The notes: a model not told the origin generated them from the sequence alone. Shown: positions 33,656 through 42,084, counted from the first letter of the stretch. The stretch is DNA of 64,000 nt from Aidingimonas halophila (GCF_900106955.1 NZ_FNNI01000004.1:310001-374000); one strand, 5' to 3'. A program made the numbers and translations.

Positions 33656-34402
33656 CTAGTCTCCCAAATTTTTAAAAGGACATTCTTTTGTCTTGTTTGT
33701 ATCGTCTAAGAAATATTGTCGTGATTCTAAAACACCAGGCTCACCATAAATTCCTAAGTCAGGTGATAAAGGTGTTGTATCATACTTTTTAAGTATATGA
33801 CGAACTTTTGAAAAAGCTTTTCTGGCTTGTTCTGGTGAACCAAGGATATTGTCGAAAACCCATCGTGGCTGAAAAGTAATCATGAAATGTGTTGAATACC
33901 GGCTATACCGCATAACATGCGATGGCGTATTACAAACAACGAAAATCGGTTCTCCTGCAAAACAAAATTCCCATTTTGGGTCGTCGGTTGCTTTCGGTAT
34001 TTCAGCAGGCCATGGTTGAGAGTCGTTTTCGGTTAGCTCTTTAAGGGTGTCCCAAAAAATCCTGTGGTATTCATCTATTTCGAATCGTTGGTCGATATTC
34101 GTGAACAGGACCAAAGAAGTGTTATTTCCAAATCTTCGGGAGTTCTTTACATATTTCCGTAGCTGTTGGCATAGTAATGGCATGTCAATATAGCTATGAA
34201 ATATAAATCGCAAATGATCTTCTTTAAAGCCATGTACGCCAAATACGCACGGAAAAGGCGATTCTTTGTTAGTCATTGTCTCTTCGAAATAATCAAAGGC
34301 TTTCCTCTGCCACGAAACTTTCTGGTAGCTCTCAGTGACTGAGCGTTTGTCATGTACGGCATGATCAGCATTTATTACATCCATTGTGTCCATCGTATCC
34401 AT
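33656..34402 (-). CDS. YqcI/YcgG family protein, possible haem-dependent N-oxygenase
   Basis: 248 aa. FPCVFGVHGFKEDHLRFIFHS, NNTSLVLFTN, HRIFWDTLKEL, GEPIFVVCNTPSHVMRYSRYS, FQPRWVFDN and the terminal KECPF match the YqcI/YcgG family. Characterised relatives (for example DcsA in cycloserine biosynthesis) are haem proteins that hydroxylate guanidine nitrogen of arginine. The start is ambiguous: three ATG codons in frame within MDTMDTMD. It heads a YqcI-cupin-permease operon opposed by an AsnC-type regulator. Confidence 0.7.
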   Translation of the reverse strand: MDTMDTMDVINADHAVHDKRSVTESYQKVSWQRKAFDYFEETMTNKESPFPCVFGVHGFKEDHLRFIFHSYIDMPLLCQQLRKYVKNSRRFGNNTSLVLFTNIDQRFEIDEYHRIFWDTLKELTENDSQPWPAEIPKATDDPKWEFCFAGEPIFVVCNTPSHVMRYSRYSTHFMITFQPRWVFDNILGSPEQARKAFSKVRHILKKYDTTPLSPDLGIYGEPGVLESRQYFLDDTNKTKECPFKNLGD

Positions 34403-34572
34403 TTCCCTGCCGAAGTATTACGATTAAGCCAGTCATCTATATAATAGCTAACCAAAAAAACAATGAAATTTTTAAAGTGATAAATAAAAGTTTTATTTTC
34501 TGCTTTTTAGGAAGGAAAATGCCGCATGCATTGGTAATATTGAAAGTCTATGGTGTGTTTTTTACTAACTGT

Positions 34573-34942
34573 AGGGTCCCGAATGATCATCGTGATACGG
34601 GGCGCTCTACCTTCATGGCGTTTGACCAGGGTCCCTATACCGTGGAGGACCTGGCGGCAGACGCTGTGTCGATTCTCGATGCCAGGGAATCACACGATGG
34701 CAACGCCTGTATCACTCCGGCGGGGGCAAGAGTTATGGAAGGTGAGCGTTCCCGCCTTGGTGATTCAAGGTTCCGAGGACCCACTCAACCCACCACCCCA
34801 TGGCAAGCACATCGCAGACCTGCTGCCGAATGGCCGCTTGGTAGAAATTGACGGGCTCGGCCATTGTCTACCAAAGGCGTTGCTGCCGCGCATAGCCGAT
34901 GAAATTGCCAATCATGCTGGGTGTGTTATTAAAGCGCTCTAA
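34573..34942 (+). pseudogene. Deleted copy of the alpha/beta hydrolase
   Basis: Almost identical to 30257-30365 joined to 30730-30985 of the intact gene. The lost part lies between two CCTGGGAA repeats of the parent (about 30359 and 30725), so a repeat-mediated deletion explains it. Catalytic Ser is lost. Confidence 0.85.
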
Positions 34943-35095
34943 TGCTTGCGTGGGCATTGCTCGCGGCGTAACGGCTGGTTACGGTACGCTAAAGGCCACT
35001 GAAGATGGCTGGTATAACCAATACGTAGCAGGGACTACCGCATGGATGGCAGCCGTTCATCGCAACATGCCCAGGTAGGGGCGGTAGTGTGCCAA

Positions 35096-35634
35096 CCGGA
35101 TCGCCATCAGCAATGCCCGCATCCTTGCCGTGGACGACCTCCAGGTCACCTTGCGCGTCAAGGATGATCGCGACCGTGATCGATCCAAACGGCTCGTGCA
35201 CGCTGGCGAAGAGTTCGTGCGCCGCTTCCTGCTCCACGTCCTGTCCAAGGGGCCGATGCGGGTCCGTCACTACGGCTTTATGGCCAATCGTCGCCGGCGA
35301 CTCGGCACCGCCTACACCTGCCCGTACTACCTTCACACAACGGACTCGACGAGTCGGCCCGCTTGCGGGTCGTGGCAACGCTCGTCCTGATGTTGGATTT
35401 TGGCCAGCAGGCGCGCTAGGTTGGGTTAAATCGAGTTCGAAAAGGGGTGAAAACATGGCCAATCTCACGGCCCGAACGCGACATCACAGGCCTGTACCCA
35501 CGCGACCGGATGCCTCAGGCCACGCTCCGATCAATACAATACCCTATAGAAGCTGTGGTATCGCAGTCTGATGGGCGGCTTAGTCCAACAGGCATTTATC
35601 CGCCATGCTCTACACGGCGAAGAAATGCTGAACT
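35096..35634 (+). mobile_element. IS91-family element remnant, copy 2
   Basis: Starts abruptly at CCGGATCGCCATCAG, matching 9810 onward. It keeps EEFVRRFLLHVLSKGPMRVRHYGFMANR, skips part of the C-terminus, and then parallels 10234-10528, including ATACCCTATAGAAGCTGTGG and the terminal hairpin with GAAC. It is a second, more degraded copy in the same orientation. Confidence 0.75.
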
Positions 35635-35641
35635 GTTATGC
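35583..35641 (+). repeat. attC-like 59-bp site at start of array part 2
   Basis: R'' GTCCAAC at 35583-35589 and R' GTTATGC at 35635-35641, stem GCATTTATCCGCC / GGCGAAGAAATGC. It is the copy of 10478-10536 with better pairing and a canonical R'. It precedes the HigBA cassette. Confidence 0.5.
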
Positions 35642-35666
35642 CCATCTCAGTTGCACCATCTTGCCA

Positions 35667-35703
35667 TAGTGACGCTTGACGTTATTAACGCGATGCGTCA
35701 CTA
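35667..35703. promoter_or_regulatory. Inverted repeat, probable HigBA operator
   Basis: TAGTGACGC at 35667-35675 and GCGTCACTA at 35695-35703 are perfect complements with 19 bp between, directly before the toxin start. Toxin-antitoxin cassettes normally carry their own autoregulated promoter. Confidence 0.6.
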
Positions 35704-35710
35704 TTAAATC

Positions 35711-35989
35711 ATGATCATCTCGTTCAAGTGTAGGGATACCGAGAAGCTGGTCAGCGGGCGGCGCGTCAAACGCTTTGTGAATTTTGAGCGGGTTGCGCTG
35801 AGGAAGCTCCTTCAGCTTCAACTCGCAAACCAGCTGGAGGACCTTAAGGTACCGCCCGGCAATAGGTTGGAAGCTTTGAGTGGTGATCGCCGAGGCCAGT
35901 ACAGCATCCGGATTAACCAGCAATTTCGATTGTGCTTCCGGTGGACGAAAGCTGGCGCGGAGGATGTCGAAATCGTTGATTACCATTAG
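35711..35989 (+). CDS. higB: HigB-type toxin (RelE superfamily)
   Basis: 92 aa. IISFKCRDTEKLVSGRRVKRF, then ALRKLLQLQLANQLEDLKVPPGNRLEALSGDRRGQYSIRINQQFRLCFRW fits HigB mRNA interferases, with the basic residues and the final W/F of the fold. It cleaves mRNA on ribosomes in the family. Gene order toxin before antitoxin is typical for higBA. Such modules stabilise cassette arrays. Confidence 0.88.
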   Translation: MIISFKCRDTEKLVSGRRVKRFVNFERVALRKLLQLQLANQLEDLKVPPGNRLEALSGDRRGQYSIRINQQFRLCFRWTKAGAEDVEIVDYH

Positions 35990-35999
35990 GGGGTGACTT

Positions 36000-36314
36000 A
36001 TGCGCGATATTGATCCTGTAATGCCTGGCGAGTTGCTGAAGGAAGAGTTTCTTGAGCCTATGGGGATCTCTCAGTATCGCCTTGCCAAAGAAATTGGAGT
36101 ACCGGCTCAGCGTATTGGACAGATCATTGCCGGGAAGCGCTCTATAACCGCCGATACGGATCTGCGACTCTGTCGTTTCTTTGGGCTATCCAATGGCTAT
36201 TGGCTTCGGGCGCAAGCTGCTTACGATACTGAGGTGACTGAAGATGCTTTGGCCGAGCAGCTGAGTAATATTCGACCCTGGAATTCGGGCTCACCCTCAG
36301 ATCGCAGGGCATAA
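36000..36314 (+). CDS. higA: HigA-type antitoxin
   Basis: 104 aa with GGGGGTGA before the ATG. MPGELLKEEFLEPMGISQYRLAKEIGVPAQRIGQIIAGKRSITADTDLRLCRFFG is the HigA helix-turn-helix. It neutralises HigB and represses the operon. The stop codon overlaps GCATAAC, the R'' of the next attC. Confidence 0.9.
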   Translation: MRDIDPVMPGELLKEEFLEPMGISQYRLAKEIGVPAQRIGQIIAGKRSITADTDLRLCRFFGLSNGYWLRAQAAYDTEVTEDALAEQLSNIRPWNSGSPSDRRA

Positions 36315-36397
36315 CGAGTCGCGTCACGCGGACGTGCTAAAGCGCGCTGGTGCGCATAACCCGTGTCTATTTTTCGTGGGTAGGGCCAGTGTTGAAA
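36309..36397 (+). repeat. Unusual attC after higA
   Basis: R'' GCATAAC at 36309-36315 is followed by a second GCATAAC at 36354-36360. No canonical R' follows; GTTGAAA at 36391-36397 is the nearest candidate. Either the attC is rearranged or two sites have fused. Confidence 0.45.
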
Positions 36398-36399
36398 TT

Positions 36400-36870
36400 A
36401 TGGATATAGTAATTAGCGCAATAAAGATAGTAGGGCTGGTCGGTCTGCTACTGTGGTATTTGCTTTTCGCACCTAGCGGGGTCCGTGAATGGTTAGAATA
36501 TGCACTGCTCTCCATTCAGGCAGCTGTGTTTTGGTGCATTGATGTCGCGAGCAAGTCTATTGATATAGCAGTACACCTTTTTCACTGGCTTGGCAGATTT
36601 TTTGTTGTAGTCATTTTTGTTGGGGCTGCAATAACTCTGTCCGACAACATGGCGGCAATATTTGGTCTGAGATTTTTGGAGAAAAGTGGAGCCGTTTTTG
36701 AAATGACGAGGTTGTTTGCGGATAGGGTTACGTGGGTTGCCTCTACTGCAATAGTGGCTACCACGGTCGCGCTGGGCCACTTCAAGACACTAGATCTGAA
36801 CTATAAAAAACATAGGGAAGAGGTACGGGAAAAACTGAGAGAAAACCGTGATCGTAAACAAAACACATAA
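36400..36870 (+). CDS. Small membrane protein of unknown function
   Basis: 156 aa from ATG 36400 (the upstream GTG reading passes through attC). Predicted helices at about 4-24 (VISAIKIVGLVGLLLWYLLF), 66-86 (FFVVVIFVGAAITL) and 110-130 (VASTAIVATTVAL), then a charged tail rich in Lys, Glu and Arg. No family recognised. Low-GC cassette cargo. Could be a membrane effector, but nothing specific supports this. Confidence 0.6.
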   Translation: MDIVISAIKIVGLVGLLLWYLLFAPSGVREWLEYALLSIQAAVFWCIDVASKSIDIAVHLFHWLGRFFVVVIFVGAAITLSDNMAAIFGLRFLEKSGAVFEMTRLFADRVTWVASTAIVATTVALGHFKTLDLNYKKHREEVREKLRENRDRKQNT

Positions 36871-36948
36871 CCAAACCAATCACGGTGATGGCTTTTCCGT
36901 TGCGGCTTCGCCTCCACTCCAAAGTCACGCGTTTTGGCAGCGTTAGGA
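36865..36948 (+). repeat. attC site (84 bp)
   Basis: R'' ACATAAC at 36865-36871, R' GTTAGGA at 36942-36948; interior like those at 11468 and 18900. Confidence 0.85.
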
Positions 36949-36985
36949 ACTCAAATATCCCCGTGACCCAACGAGAGCTTCCGAT

Positions 36986-37561
36986 ATGGAAATACAGTGC
37001 GAATGCGGTAAATTCCGCGCCAGGCTCAAAGCTTTTCCCAATAATACACCGGGACGTCTGGTTTGTTATTGCGATGATTGCCAATCGTATCTACGTTACA
37101 TCAAGCGCGAGGATCTGCTGGACGCCAATGGTGGCACGGAGGTGATTCCCGCGTACCCTGCCGATGTTGAAATTATCAACGGACAGGAGCACTTGAAATG
37201 CACACGGCTGGCGCCAAATGGGATGTTTCGCTTTTCCACCTCATGTTGCAATACACCCGTCGCCAATACCCGCCCAAACACTCCGTGGATTGGCTTCCTG
37301 AGCTGTGTGTACACGGCCCGAGATTCCAACACACTCGATCAGGAACTGGGGCCAGTTCGCAGCCGCATCATGGGCCACTACGCAAAGGGAACGCCACCCG
37401 CGGGTACGCCCGCAAAATTCAATATGAAGGCTTTTGTAACCGTGTTGCCGTTCATACTTAAGGGCAAACTGCTCAAAAAAGTTAAGCCGTCGCCATTTTT
37501 TGCTGAGAACGGTGTTACACCTATTGTACCTCCCTATGTGCTGAGCGAAGCGGAACGGTAG
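36986..37561 (+). CDS. DUF6151/GFA-like zinc protein
   Basis: 191 aa. Cysteines in CECGKFRA, CYCDDCQSYL and STSCCNTPVANT match the zinc sites of the glutathione-dependent formaldehyde-activating (GFA) fold as found in DUF6151. GFA homologues are often not true formaldehyde enzymes. It is a single-gene cassette. Function unknown. Confidence 0.7.
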   Translation: MEIQCECGKFRARLKAFPNNTPGRLVCYCDDCQSYLRYIKREDLLDANGGTEVIPAYPADVEIINGQEHLKCTRLAPNGMFRFSTSCCNTPVANTRPNTPWIGFLSCVYTARDSNTLDQELGPVRSRIMGHYAKGTPPAGTPAKFNMKAFVTVLPFILKGKLLKKVKPSPFFAENGVTPIVPPYVLSEAER

Positions 37562-37590
37562 GCGGGATAGTATACTGTCCACAGATAAGC

Positions 37591-37682
37591 GCCTAACTCT
37601 GCGCTCAAGCGGACGGCTTCCCGCCGACGATCCTGCCTCCGCTTCGCTATGGTAGGCTCACGACTGAAGCCGAGCGTTGGGC
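37591..37682 (+). repeat. attC site (92 bp)
   Basis: R'' GCCTAAC at 37591-37597, R' GTTGGGC at 37676-37682. Confidence 0.85.
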
Positions 37683-37702
37683 CTTGATCGAGGAGTTCCA
37701 AA

Positions 37703-38542
37703 ATGGCCAACTCTACACTCTACCGCTTCGCTGCATTCAGTGACTCTGCGGATGGTGGGAACCCCGCTGGGATTTGGCTTGGAGAGGAATTGCCAAGTGA
37801 ACCGGAGATGCAGGCGATAGCCGCTGAGGTTGGGTATTCCGAAACCGCTTTCATCACACCAACCACAGGGAAGATCAAGACGGTGCGCTATTTCAGCCCC
37901 GAAGCCGAGGTACCGTTTTGCGGGCACGCCACTATAGCTAGCGGAGTTGTGCTGGGGCGTCTAGAAGGTGCAGGGTCGTATGTGTTTGCGACAGTTGCCG
38001 GCGATGTAACAGTCGTAGTTGAAAATGATGGAACCCGATGGATAGCGTCACTTACGTCGGTGGACACAAAACAACAGGCCGCGACAGGTGCTCTCTTGTC
38101 CGCAGCCTTGGACGCACTCGGATGGAGCAAAGACGACCTCGACCAAAGTATCCCGCCGATTTGCGCCTATGGTGGGGCGTGGCATTTAGTACTTGTTGTT
38201 AAGAAACGTGAGCGACTGGCAAACTTAAGCTACAACTTCGAGCAATTAAAGGCGTTAATGCTTGAGCACGATCTCACGACTCTTGAACTGATCTGGAAAG
38301 AGAGTGAAGACGTGTTTCATTCGAGAAATCCATTTCCAGTTGGAGGGGTTGTTGAAGATCCTGCAACAGGCGCCGCAGCCGCAGCGTTTGGCGGCTACCT
38401 CCGGGACTCGCACTTAATGTCGCCACCATTATCAATTCGTATTCATCAGGGTGACGACATGGGGCGGCCAAGCCTTTTGAGTGTGAGCATTCCAGAGTCG
38501 GGCGGTGTCACCGTCAGTGGGACCGCAGTCGAAATAGATTGA
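37703..38542 (+). CDS. PhzF family isomerase
   Basis: 279 aa. FAAFSDSADGGNPAGIWL at the N-terminus, the catalytic glutamate in GYSETAFI, FCGHATIASG and the C-terminal GGVVEDPATGAAAAAFGGYL are the conserved PhzF blocks. The family catalyses isomerisation or epimerisation of small acids, as in phenazine biosynthesis; no other phenazine gene is here, so the substrate is unknown. Confidence 0.88.
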   Translation: MANSTLYRFAAFSDSADGGNPAGIWLGEELPSEPEMQAIAAEVGYSETAFITPTTGKIKTVRYFSPEAEVPFCGHATIASGVVLGRLEGAGSYVFATVAGDVTVVVENDGTRWIASLTSVDTKQQAATGALLSAALDALGWSKDDLDQSIPPICAYGGAWHLVLVVKKRERLANLSYNFEQLKALMLEHDLTTLELIWKESEDVFHSRNPFPVGGVVEDPATGAAAAAFGGYLRDSHLMSPPLSIRIHQGDDMGRPSLLSVSIPESGGVTVSGTAVEID

Positions 38543-38675
38543 AGCTCATACCGGAGCCCAATAGTTCGCTGCAGTGGACCGCCAAACGGCTTCGCGGTTT
38601 GGTTCCTTCCGCAGGCTTCGCCTGCTCCGGCGACCATGTTCTATCTGTCCGCCGGCAAGAGGCCCTTGCGTGAAG
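38543..38675. other. Hairpin-rich non-coding stretch after phzF-like gene
   Basis: Two strong hairpins: CCAAACGGCTTCGCGGTTTGG at 38580-38603 region and GCAGGCTTCGCCTGC at about 38611-38625. No complete attC core is seen; it may be a decayed site. Confidence 0.4.
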
Positions 38676-38816
38676 ATGGAGGGACCGTCCACGGAAGTCA
38701 TCAACGGCTGTTCTGACCTGTGTGTCGCAGTTCTCGGCGAACTCCGGGAGGAGGGGTGGCGAATTGTGTTTCACCAAGGCACTCCGGCCCACGGGGTTGG
38801 TGATGACTCCGCGTAA
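38676..38816 (+). CDS. 46-codon ORF ending in an attC R''
   Basis: ATG 38676; the product starts MEGPSTEVINGCSDLCVAVL. Its TAA lies in the R'' of the following attC, which is the usual place for a cassette gene stop. No strong ribosome binding site. It may be a small gene or the tail of one whose start was lost. Confidence 0.35.
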   Translation: MEGPSTEVINGCSDLCVAVLGELREEGWRIVFHQGTPAHGVGDDSA

Positions 38817-38870
38817 TCAGTCGCTTGAGTTCGTGCCGCTCAAAGCCCGCCACTCAGCGAAGCGTTAGTT
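38811..38870 (+). repeat. attC site (60 bp)
   Basis: R'' GCGTAAT at 38811-38817 (C to T in last base), R' GTTAGTT at 38864-38870. Confidence 0.7.
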
Positions 38871-38894
38871 GTAGAGCAAGTGTGAGGATGTGAA

Positions 38895-39497
38895 ATGGTC
38901 GCAACGGCAACTCTTTTCTTGGCAATGATGATTCCATTGGTATGGAGCCCAGGGCCAAACAACGTGATGTGTGCAACTGTTGGGGCAAAGCAAGGGACTA
39001 AAGGGTCGGTACCTTTCATTTTGGGTTTGAATATTCCGATCTTCATTTATGCTCTTTTAACCGGGTTTGGCCTGACTGCAATTTTAAGTAACATCCCGCA
39101 ATTAGCCTCTGCTCTGACAATCCTCGGTGCCCTCTATGTCACTTATTTAGGTGTTAAACTAATAACCGCGACTTCAGGCGGCAGTGTTGAGGAGATTCAG
39201 TATGGGTTTAGGTCTGGGTTTATTGTCAGCTCACTTAATTTTAAAGTGGTTACAGTTCTAATTGTCATGTATTCGCAGTTTGTAAGTGATAGGCTATATT
39301 TTTCAATTGTATTGGCGCTCTCCTTTGTTCTTGTTTGTATCGTTGGTCATTTTCTATGGAATACAATTGGTCGAATATCCAGCCGGCTTCTTAAAAGTGA
39401 TAAATTTTTGAAAATGCAAAATTTTGTCTATGGGGCAATGCTGGTAGGCGTTGGTGTTTGGATGTTCGTTCCAGCTTTAAATTCTGTCATTTATTAG
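38895..39497 (+). CDS. LysE/RhtB family exporter
   Basis: 200 aa with six predicted helices. LVWSPGPNNVMCATVGAKQG is the LysE signature, followed by ALYVTYLGVKLI and the C-terminal LVGVGVWMFV. Exports amino acids or derivatives. It is AT-rich compared with neighbours, so recently foreign. A different LysE gene lies outside the array at 41423. Confidence 0.82.
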   Translation: MVATATLFLAMMIPLVWSPGPNNVMCATVGAKQGTKGSVPFILGLNIPIFIYALLTGFGLTAILSNIPQLASALTILGALYVTYLGVKLITATSGGSVEEIQYGFRSGFIVSSLNFKVVTVLIVMYSQFVSDRLYFSIVLALSFVLVCIVGHFLWNTIGRISSRLLKSDKFLKMQNFVYGAMLVGVGVWMFVPALNSVIY

Positions 39498-39505
39498 CAG
39501 TAAAT

Positions 39506-39568
39506 AGCTAAAAAATACACGCAGTGGAGTGATTTACGCTCCGCTATGTTTGGCTATTGGCGTTGAGC
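39506..39568 (+). repeat. attC site, first of a tandem pair
   Basis: R'' AGCTAAA at 39506-39512 (last base changed), stem GTGGAGTGATTTACGCTCC, R' GTTGAGC at 39562-39568. Confidence 0.65.
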
Positions 39569-39575
39569 AAATGGC

Positions 39576-39653
39576 GTACAACAATCAATTTCACTCCGAC
39601 GGCCTCGCCGCCGCTTCGCGGCAGCATGCCGCGGGTGAATTAGGACGTTATGC
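39576..39653 (+). repeat. attC site, second of a tandem pair
   Basis: R'' GTACAAC at 39576-39582, R' GTTATGC at 39647-39653. Only 7 bp separate it from the previous site, so the cassette between the two cores is about 85 bp and has no gene. Confidence 0.8.
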
Positions 39654-39667
39654 CGAAGGATGCACTG

Positions 39668-40438
39668 ATGACAACAGCAGGACCCATTAAACCCCAGCGA
39701 CTTCGACTTGGCTTATGCATGTGGGTTGCGGGCATGCTCGGCGTGGTCGCGCTCACTGTCACTGTGCTACCACAACTTGTGGCTGACGTGACGCTCGCCG
39801 TGCCCCTATGGTTGGTGTTACTTGCAAGCTCTGCGCAGAGTGCGCTGTTAGTCGCTGTTGCTGTGTGGTTGGGCGTGGTGCTGGCGCCGAAAGTTGGCTT
39901 TCGAGCTGCTGCTTTTGAGGCCGCAGTGTCTGCCGGATCAATCAGGTCAGCCCTTCGGCCGCAGCTCCGTCCCAGTCTGGTCGCCGGGGTCGTGGGAGGA
40001 GTTGGGCTATTCGCAATTGGCGGTTTCGGCTTTCCAGCGGCCCTCGCTGAGGTGGAGCAGCAATTTACAGTGCCGATAATTGCGCGTGTGCTCTATGGCG
40101 GGGTCACAGAGGAATTGCTTTTACGATGGGGGCTAATGACAGTCTTGGTATGGCTGGCATGGCGGTTCCTGCAACATCGGAGCGGTACGCCTCGGCCCCT
40201 CTATGTCTGGCTAGCCATCGTCGTGAGCGCGCTGCTTTTCGGCGCGGGCCATTTACCAGCGGCAACAATGCAGGCAGGCGAGTTAACGGGCTACGTGGTG
40301 CTGTTCATAGTCGGAACTAATACCGCCTTCGGGGTGCTGTTCGGTTACCTGTATTGGCGATATGGCTTGGAAGCGGCGATAATCGCGCACGCTTTCGCAC
40401 ATTTAGTGAGCTATGTTTTGAGTTTGGGAGTGGCATAA
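39668..40438 (+). CDS. CPBP-type intramembrane metalloprotease
   Basis: 256 aa from ATG 39668 with GAAGGA upstream; an ATG at 39650 is inside the attC core. About six to eight helices. CPBP (Abi) motifs are present: GVTEELLLRWG (EE and R), LFGAGHLPA and AIIAHAFAHL. The family includes CAAX-type prenyl endopeptidases and bacteriocin self-immunity proteins. The role here is unknown. Confidence 0.85.
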   Translation: MTTAGPIKPQRLRLGLCMWVAGMLGVVALTVTVLPQLVADVTLAVPLWLVLLASSAQSALLVAVAVWLGVVLAPKVGFRAAAFEAAVSAGSIRSALRPQLRPSLVAGVVGGVGLFAIGGFGFPAALAEVEQQFTVPIIARVLYGGVTEELLLRWGLMTVLVWLAWRFLQHRSGTPRPLYVWLAIVVSALLFGAGHLPAATMQAGELTGYVVLFIVGTNTAFGVLFGYLYWRYGLEAAIIAHAFAHLVSYVLSLGVA

Positions 40439-40514
40439 CAATGTGCTGTAGTCGCTGCGCTCGGATCTTCGTTTCGCTTTCGCTCCACTGCGACCGCTAA
40501 GCACGGCGTTATAT
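40433..40514 (+). repeat. attC site, last of array part 2
   Basis: R'' GCATAAC at 40433-40439, R' GTTATAT at 40508-40514. Confidence 0.85.
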
Positions 40515-40571
40515 TCCTCAATACAGAATACATCCAGTTGAATCGGCTCAGCATATTAGTTACGGAAAACG

Positions 40572-41219
40572 ATGATTCAAATGCATAAAACGCCTGCTGA
40601 CGTACAAAAAGCCTACGACACGTGGGTGCACCAGTACGATACAAACGAAAACCCTACGCGTGATCTCAACGCAAGGGTGCTTCGCCAACAATCATTCGCA
40701 CTTGCCGGTAAGTCAGTTTTGGAGATTGGGTGCGGCACAGGAATCAACACGATCTGGCTTGCTGAGCACGCCCAGTCTGTTGTTGGAGTGGATATTGCGG
40801 AAGGCATGCTCAAGAAGGCGCGTGGCCGCCTAGGCGAGGAGAAAGCATGCATGCTGCAAGCAGACATTACAAAGCCGTGGTTGTTTGATCAGGCATTCGA
40901 TTTGGTCATAGCCAACCTCGTGCTGGAACACGTGCGAGATCTGAGCCACGTATTCAACGAGGCTCACCACATACTCTTGCCCAAGGGCTTGTTTTACATT
41001 GGCGAGTTGCACCCTTACAAGCAGCTTCGGGGAGCACAAGCGAAGTATCGTGATGCTGAGACGGACCAAGACGTGCTGGTGCCAGCCTTCACTCATCACG
41101 TATCCGAGTATATCAACGAGGGCATCAAAGCAGGTTTTACGCTTCGTCGTATAGGTGAGTGGCAAAACGAAGTGGACACTGATTTTCGTTTATTGACGCT
41201 GCTTTTCGAGCGCGCCTGA
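40572..41219 (+). CDS. Class I SAM-dependent methyltransferase
   Basis: 215 aa from ATG 40572 (ATG 40581 possible). Motif I is VLEIGCGTGINT, with VVGVDIAEGMLKKAR, LQADITKPW and LVIANLVLEHVRDL. A small-molecule methyltransferase by fold; substrate unknown. No attC follows it, so it is either the last cassette with a lost site or the first gene outside. Confidence 0.85.
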   Translation: MIQMHKTPADVQKAYDTWVHQYDTNENPTRDLNARVLRQQSFALAGKSVLEIGCGTGINTIWLAEHAQSVVGVDIAEGMLKKARGRLGEEKACMLQADITKPWLFDQAFDLVIANLVLEHVRDLSHVFNEAHHILLPKGLFYIGELHPYKQLRGAQAKYRDAETDQDVLVPAFTHHVSEYINEGIKAGFTLRRIGEWQNEVDTDFRLLTLLFERA

Positions 41220-41233
41220 TCGATGAGCGGCAC

Positions 41234-41395
41234 ATGATACCTGTTAGCCGCTACCTGTTCCCAGTCACACCTTGCGAGATGAGTAAAATTGGTGTTACCC
41301 GCCAATCAATCATAAAAGTATGGTTGGTTGAGCGTCTTCAAGCAGAAGCTGCGAACAAACCGATCAATGATGACGCCGCAGGTGGCGCACATTAG
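41234..41395 (+). pseudogene. Fragment of a ribbon-helix-helix antitoxin
   Basis: 53 codons; the end KIGVTRQSIIKVWLVERLQAEAANK resembles the C-terminal DNA-binding part of BrnA/CopG-type antitoxins. The upstream part is not recognisable and there is no toxin. Probably a truncated gene at the array border. Confidence 0.5.
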
Positions 41396-41422
41396 CGGAG
41401 TGTTCTTAAAGGAGAAACCATT

Positions 41423-42043
41423 GTGACTCTCATGACGATCCTTTTATTCATACCAGCGAGCTTTGCTCTGAACATGGCTCCTGGCCCGAACAACCTCCTG
41501 TCGATGGCGAATGCAAAGCGTTACGGCGTCAAGGCTGCCTGCTATGCCGGAATTGGCCGGCTTGTCGCATTTGTGGGCATGATTACTCTTGCCGCTACGG
41601 GGCTGGCAACAGTGCTGTACACGTCCGAAAAATTATTTCTGGCAATAAAGATCGTCGGTGGGTTTTATCTACTGTGGTTGGCTTTTCAACTATGGACAGC
41701 AGACCCCACTGACAGTGGAAACGAGGCTTTAGGTGGAAAAAGCCTATTCCAACTGGCGAGGCAAGAATTCTTTCTGGCGGCTGGAAACCCCAAGGCTATT
41801 CTGATTTTTACGGCCTTTCTTCCTCAGTTCGTTGACCCCGCGGGCTCTGTTGGGTTTCAGTTCTTCATCCTGGGCGCTCTGTTTTTGATGCTTGAGTGGG
41901 TGGCAATAGCCGCCTATGCACTCTTTGGAAAGGTGTTGCGACACTGGTTTTCTCGTCCGGTTATGCGTCGACTGTTCAATAGAACCTGTGCGGGGCTTCT
42001 CGGCAGTGCTGGGGGCGGGCTTCTGCTGGCGCGTCGCCAGTGA
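41423..42043 (+). CDS. LysE/RhtB family exporter
   Basis: 206 aa, six predicted helices, signature FALNMAPGPNNLLSMANAKRYG, and QEFFLAAGNPKAILIFTAFLPQFVDP as in RhtB-type threonine/homoserine exporters. AAAGGAG lies ahead of the start. It is followed by a GNAT gene 41 bp away on the same strand. Confidence 0.87.
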   Translation: MTLMTILLFIPASFALNMAPGPNNLLSMANAKRYGVKAACYAGIGRLVAFVGMITLAATGLATVLYTSEKLFLAIKIVGGFYLLWLAFQLWTADPTDSGNEALGGKSLFQLARQEFFLAAGNPKAILIFTAFLPQFVDPAGSVGFQFFILGALFLMLEWVAIAAYALFGKVLRHWFSRPVMRRLFNRTCAGLLGSAGGGLLLARRQ

Positions 42044-42084
42044 GTTCGCACAGCCATTGAGAGTTCGCTTTCTCGAATTCCGAG

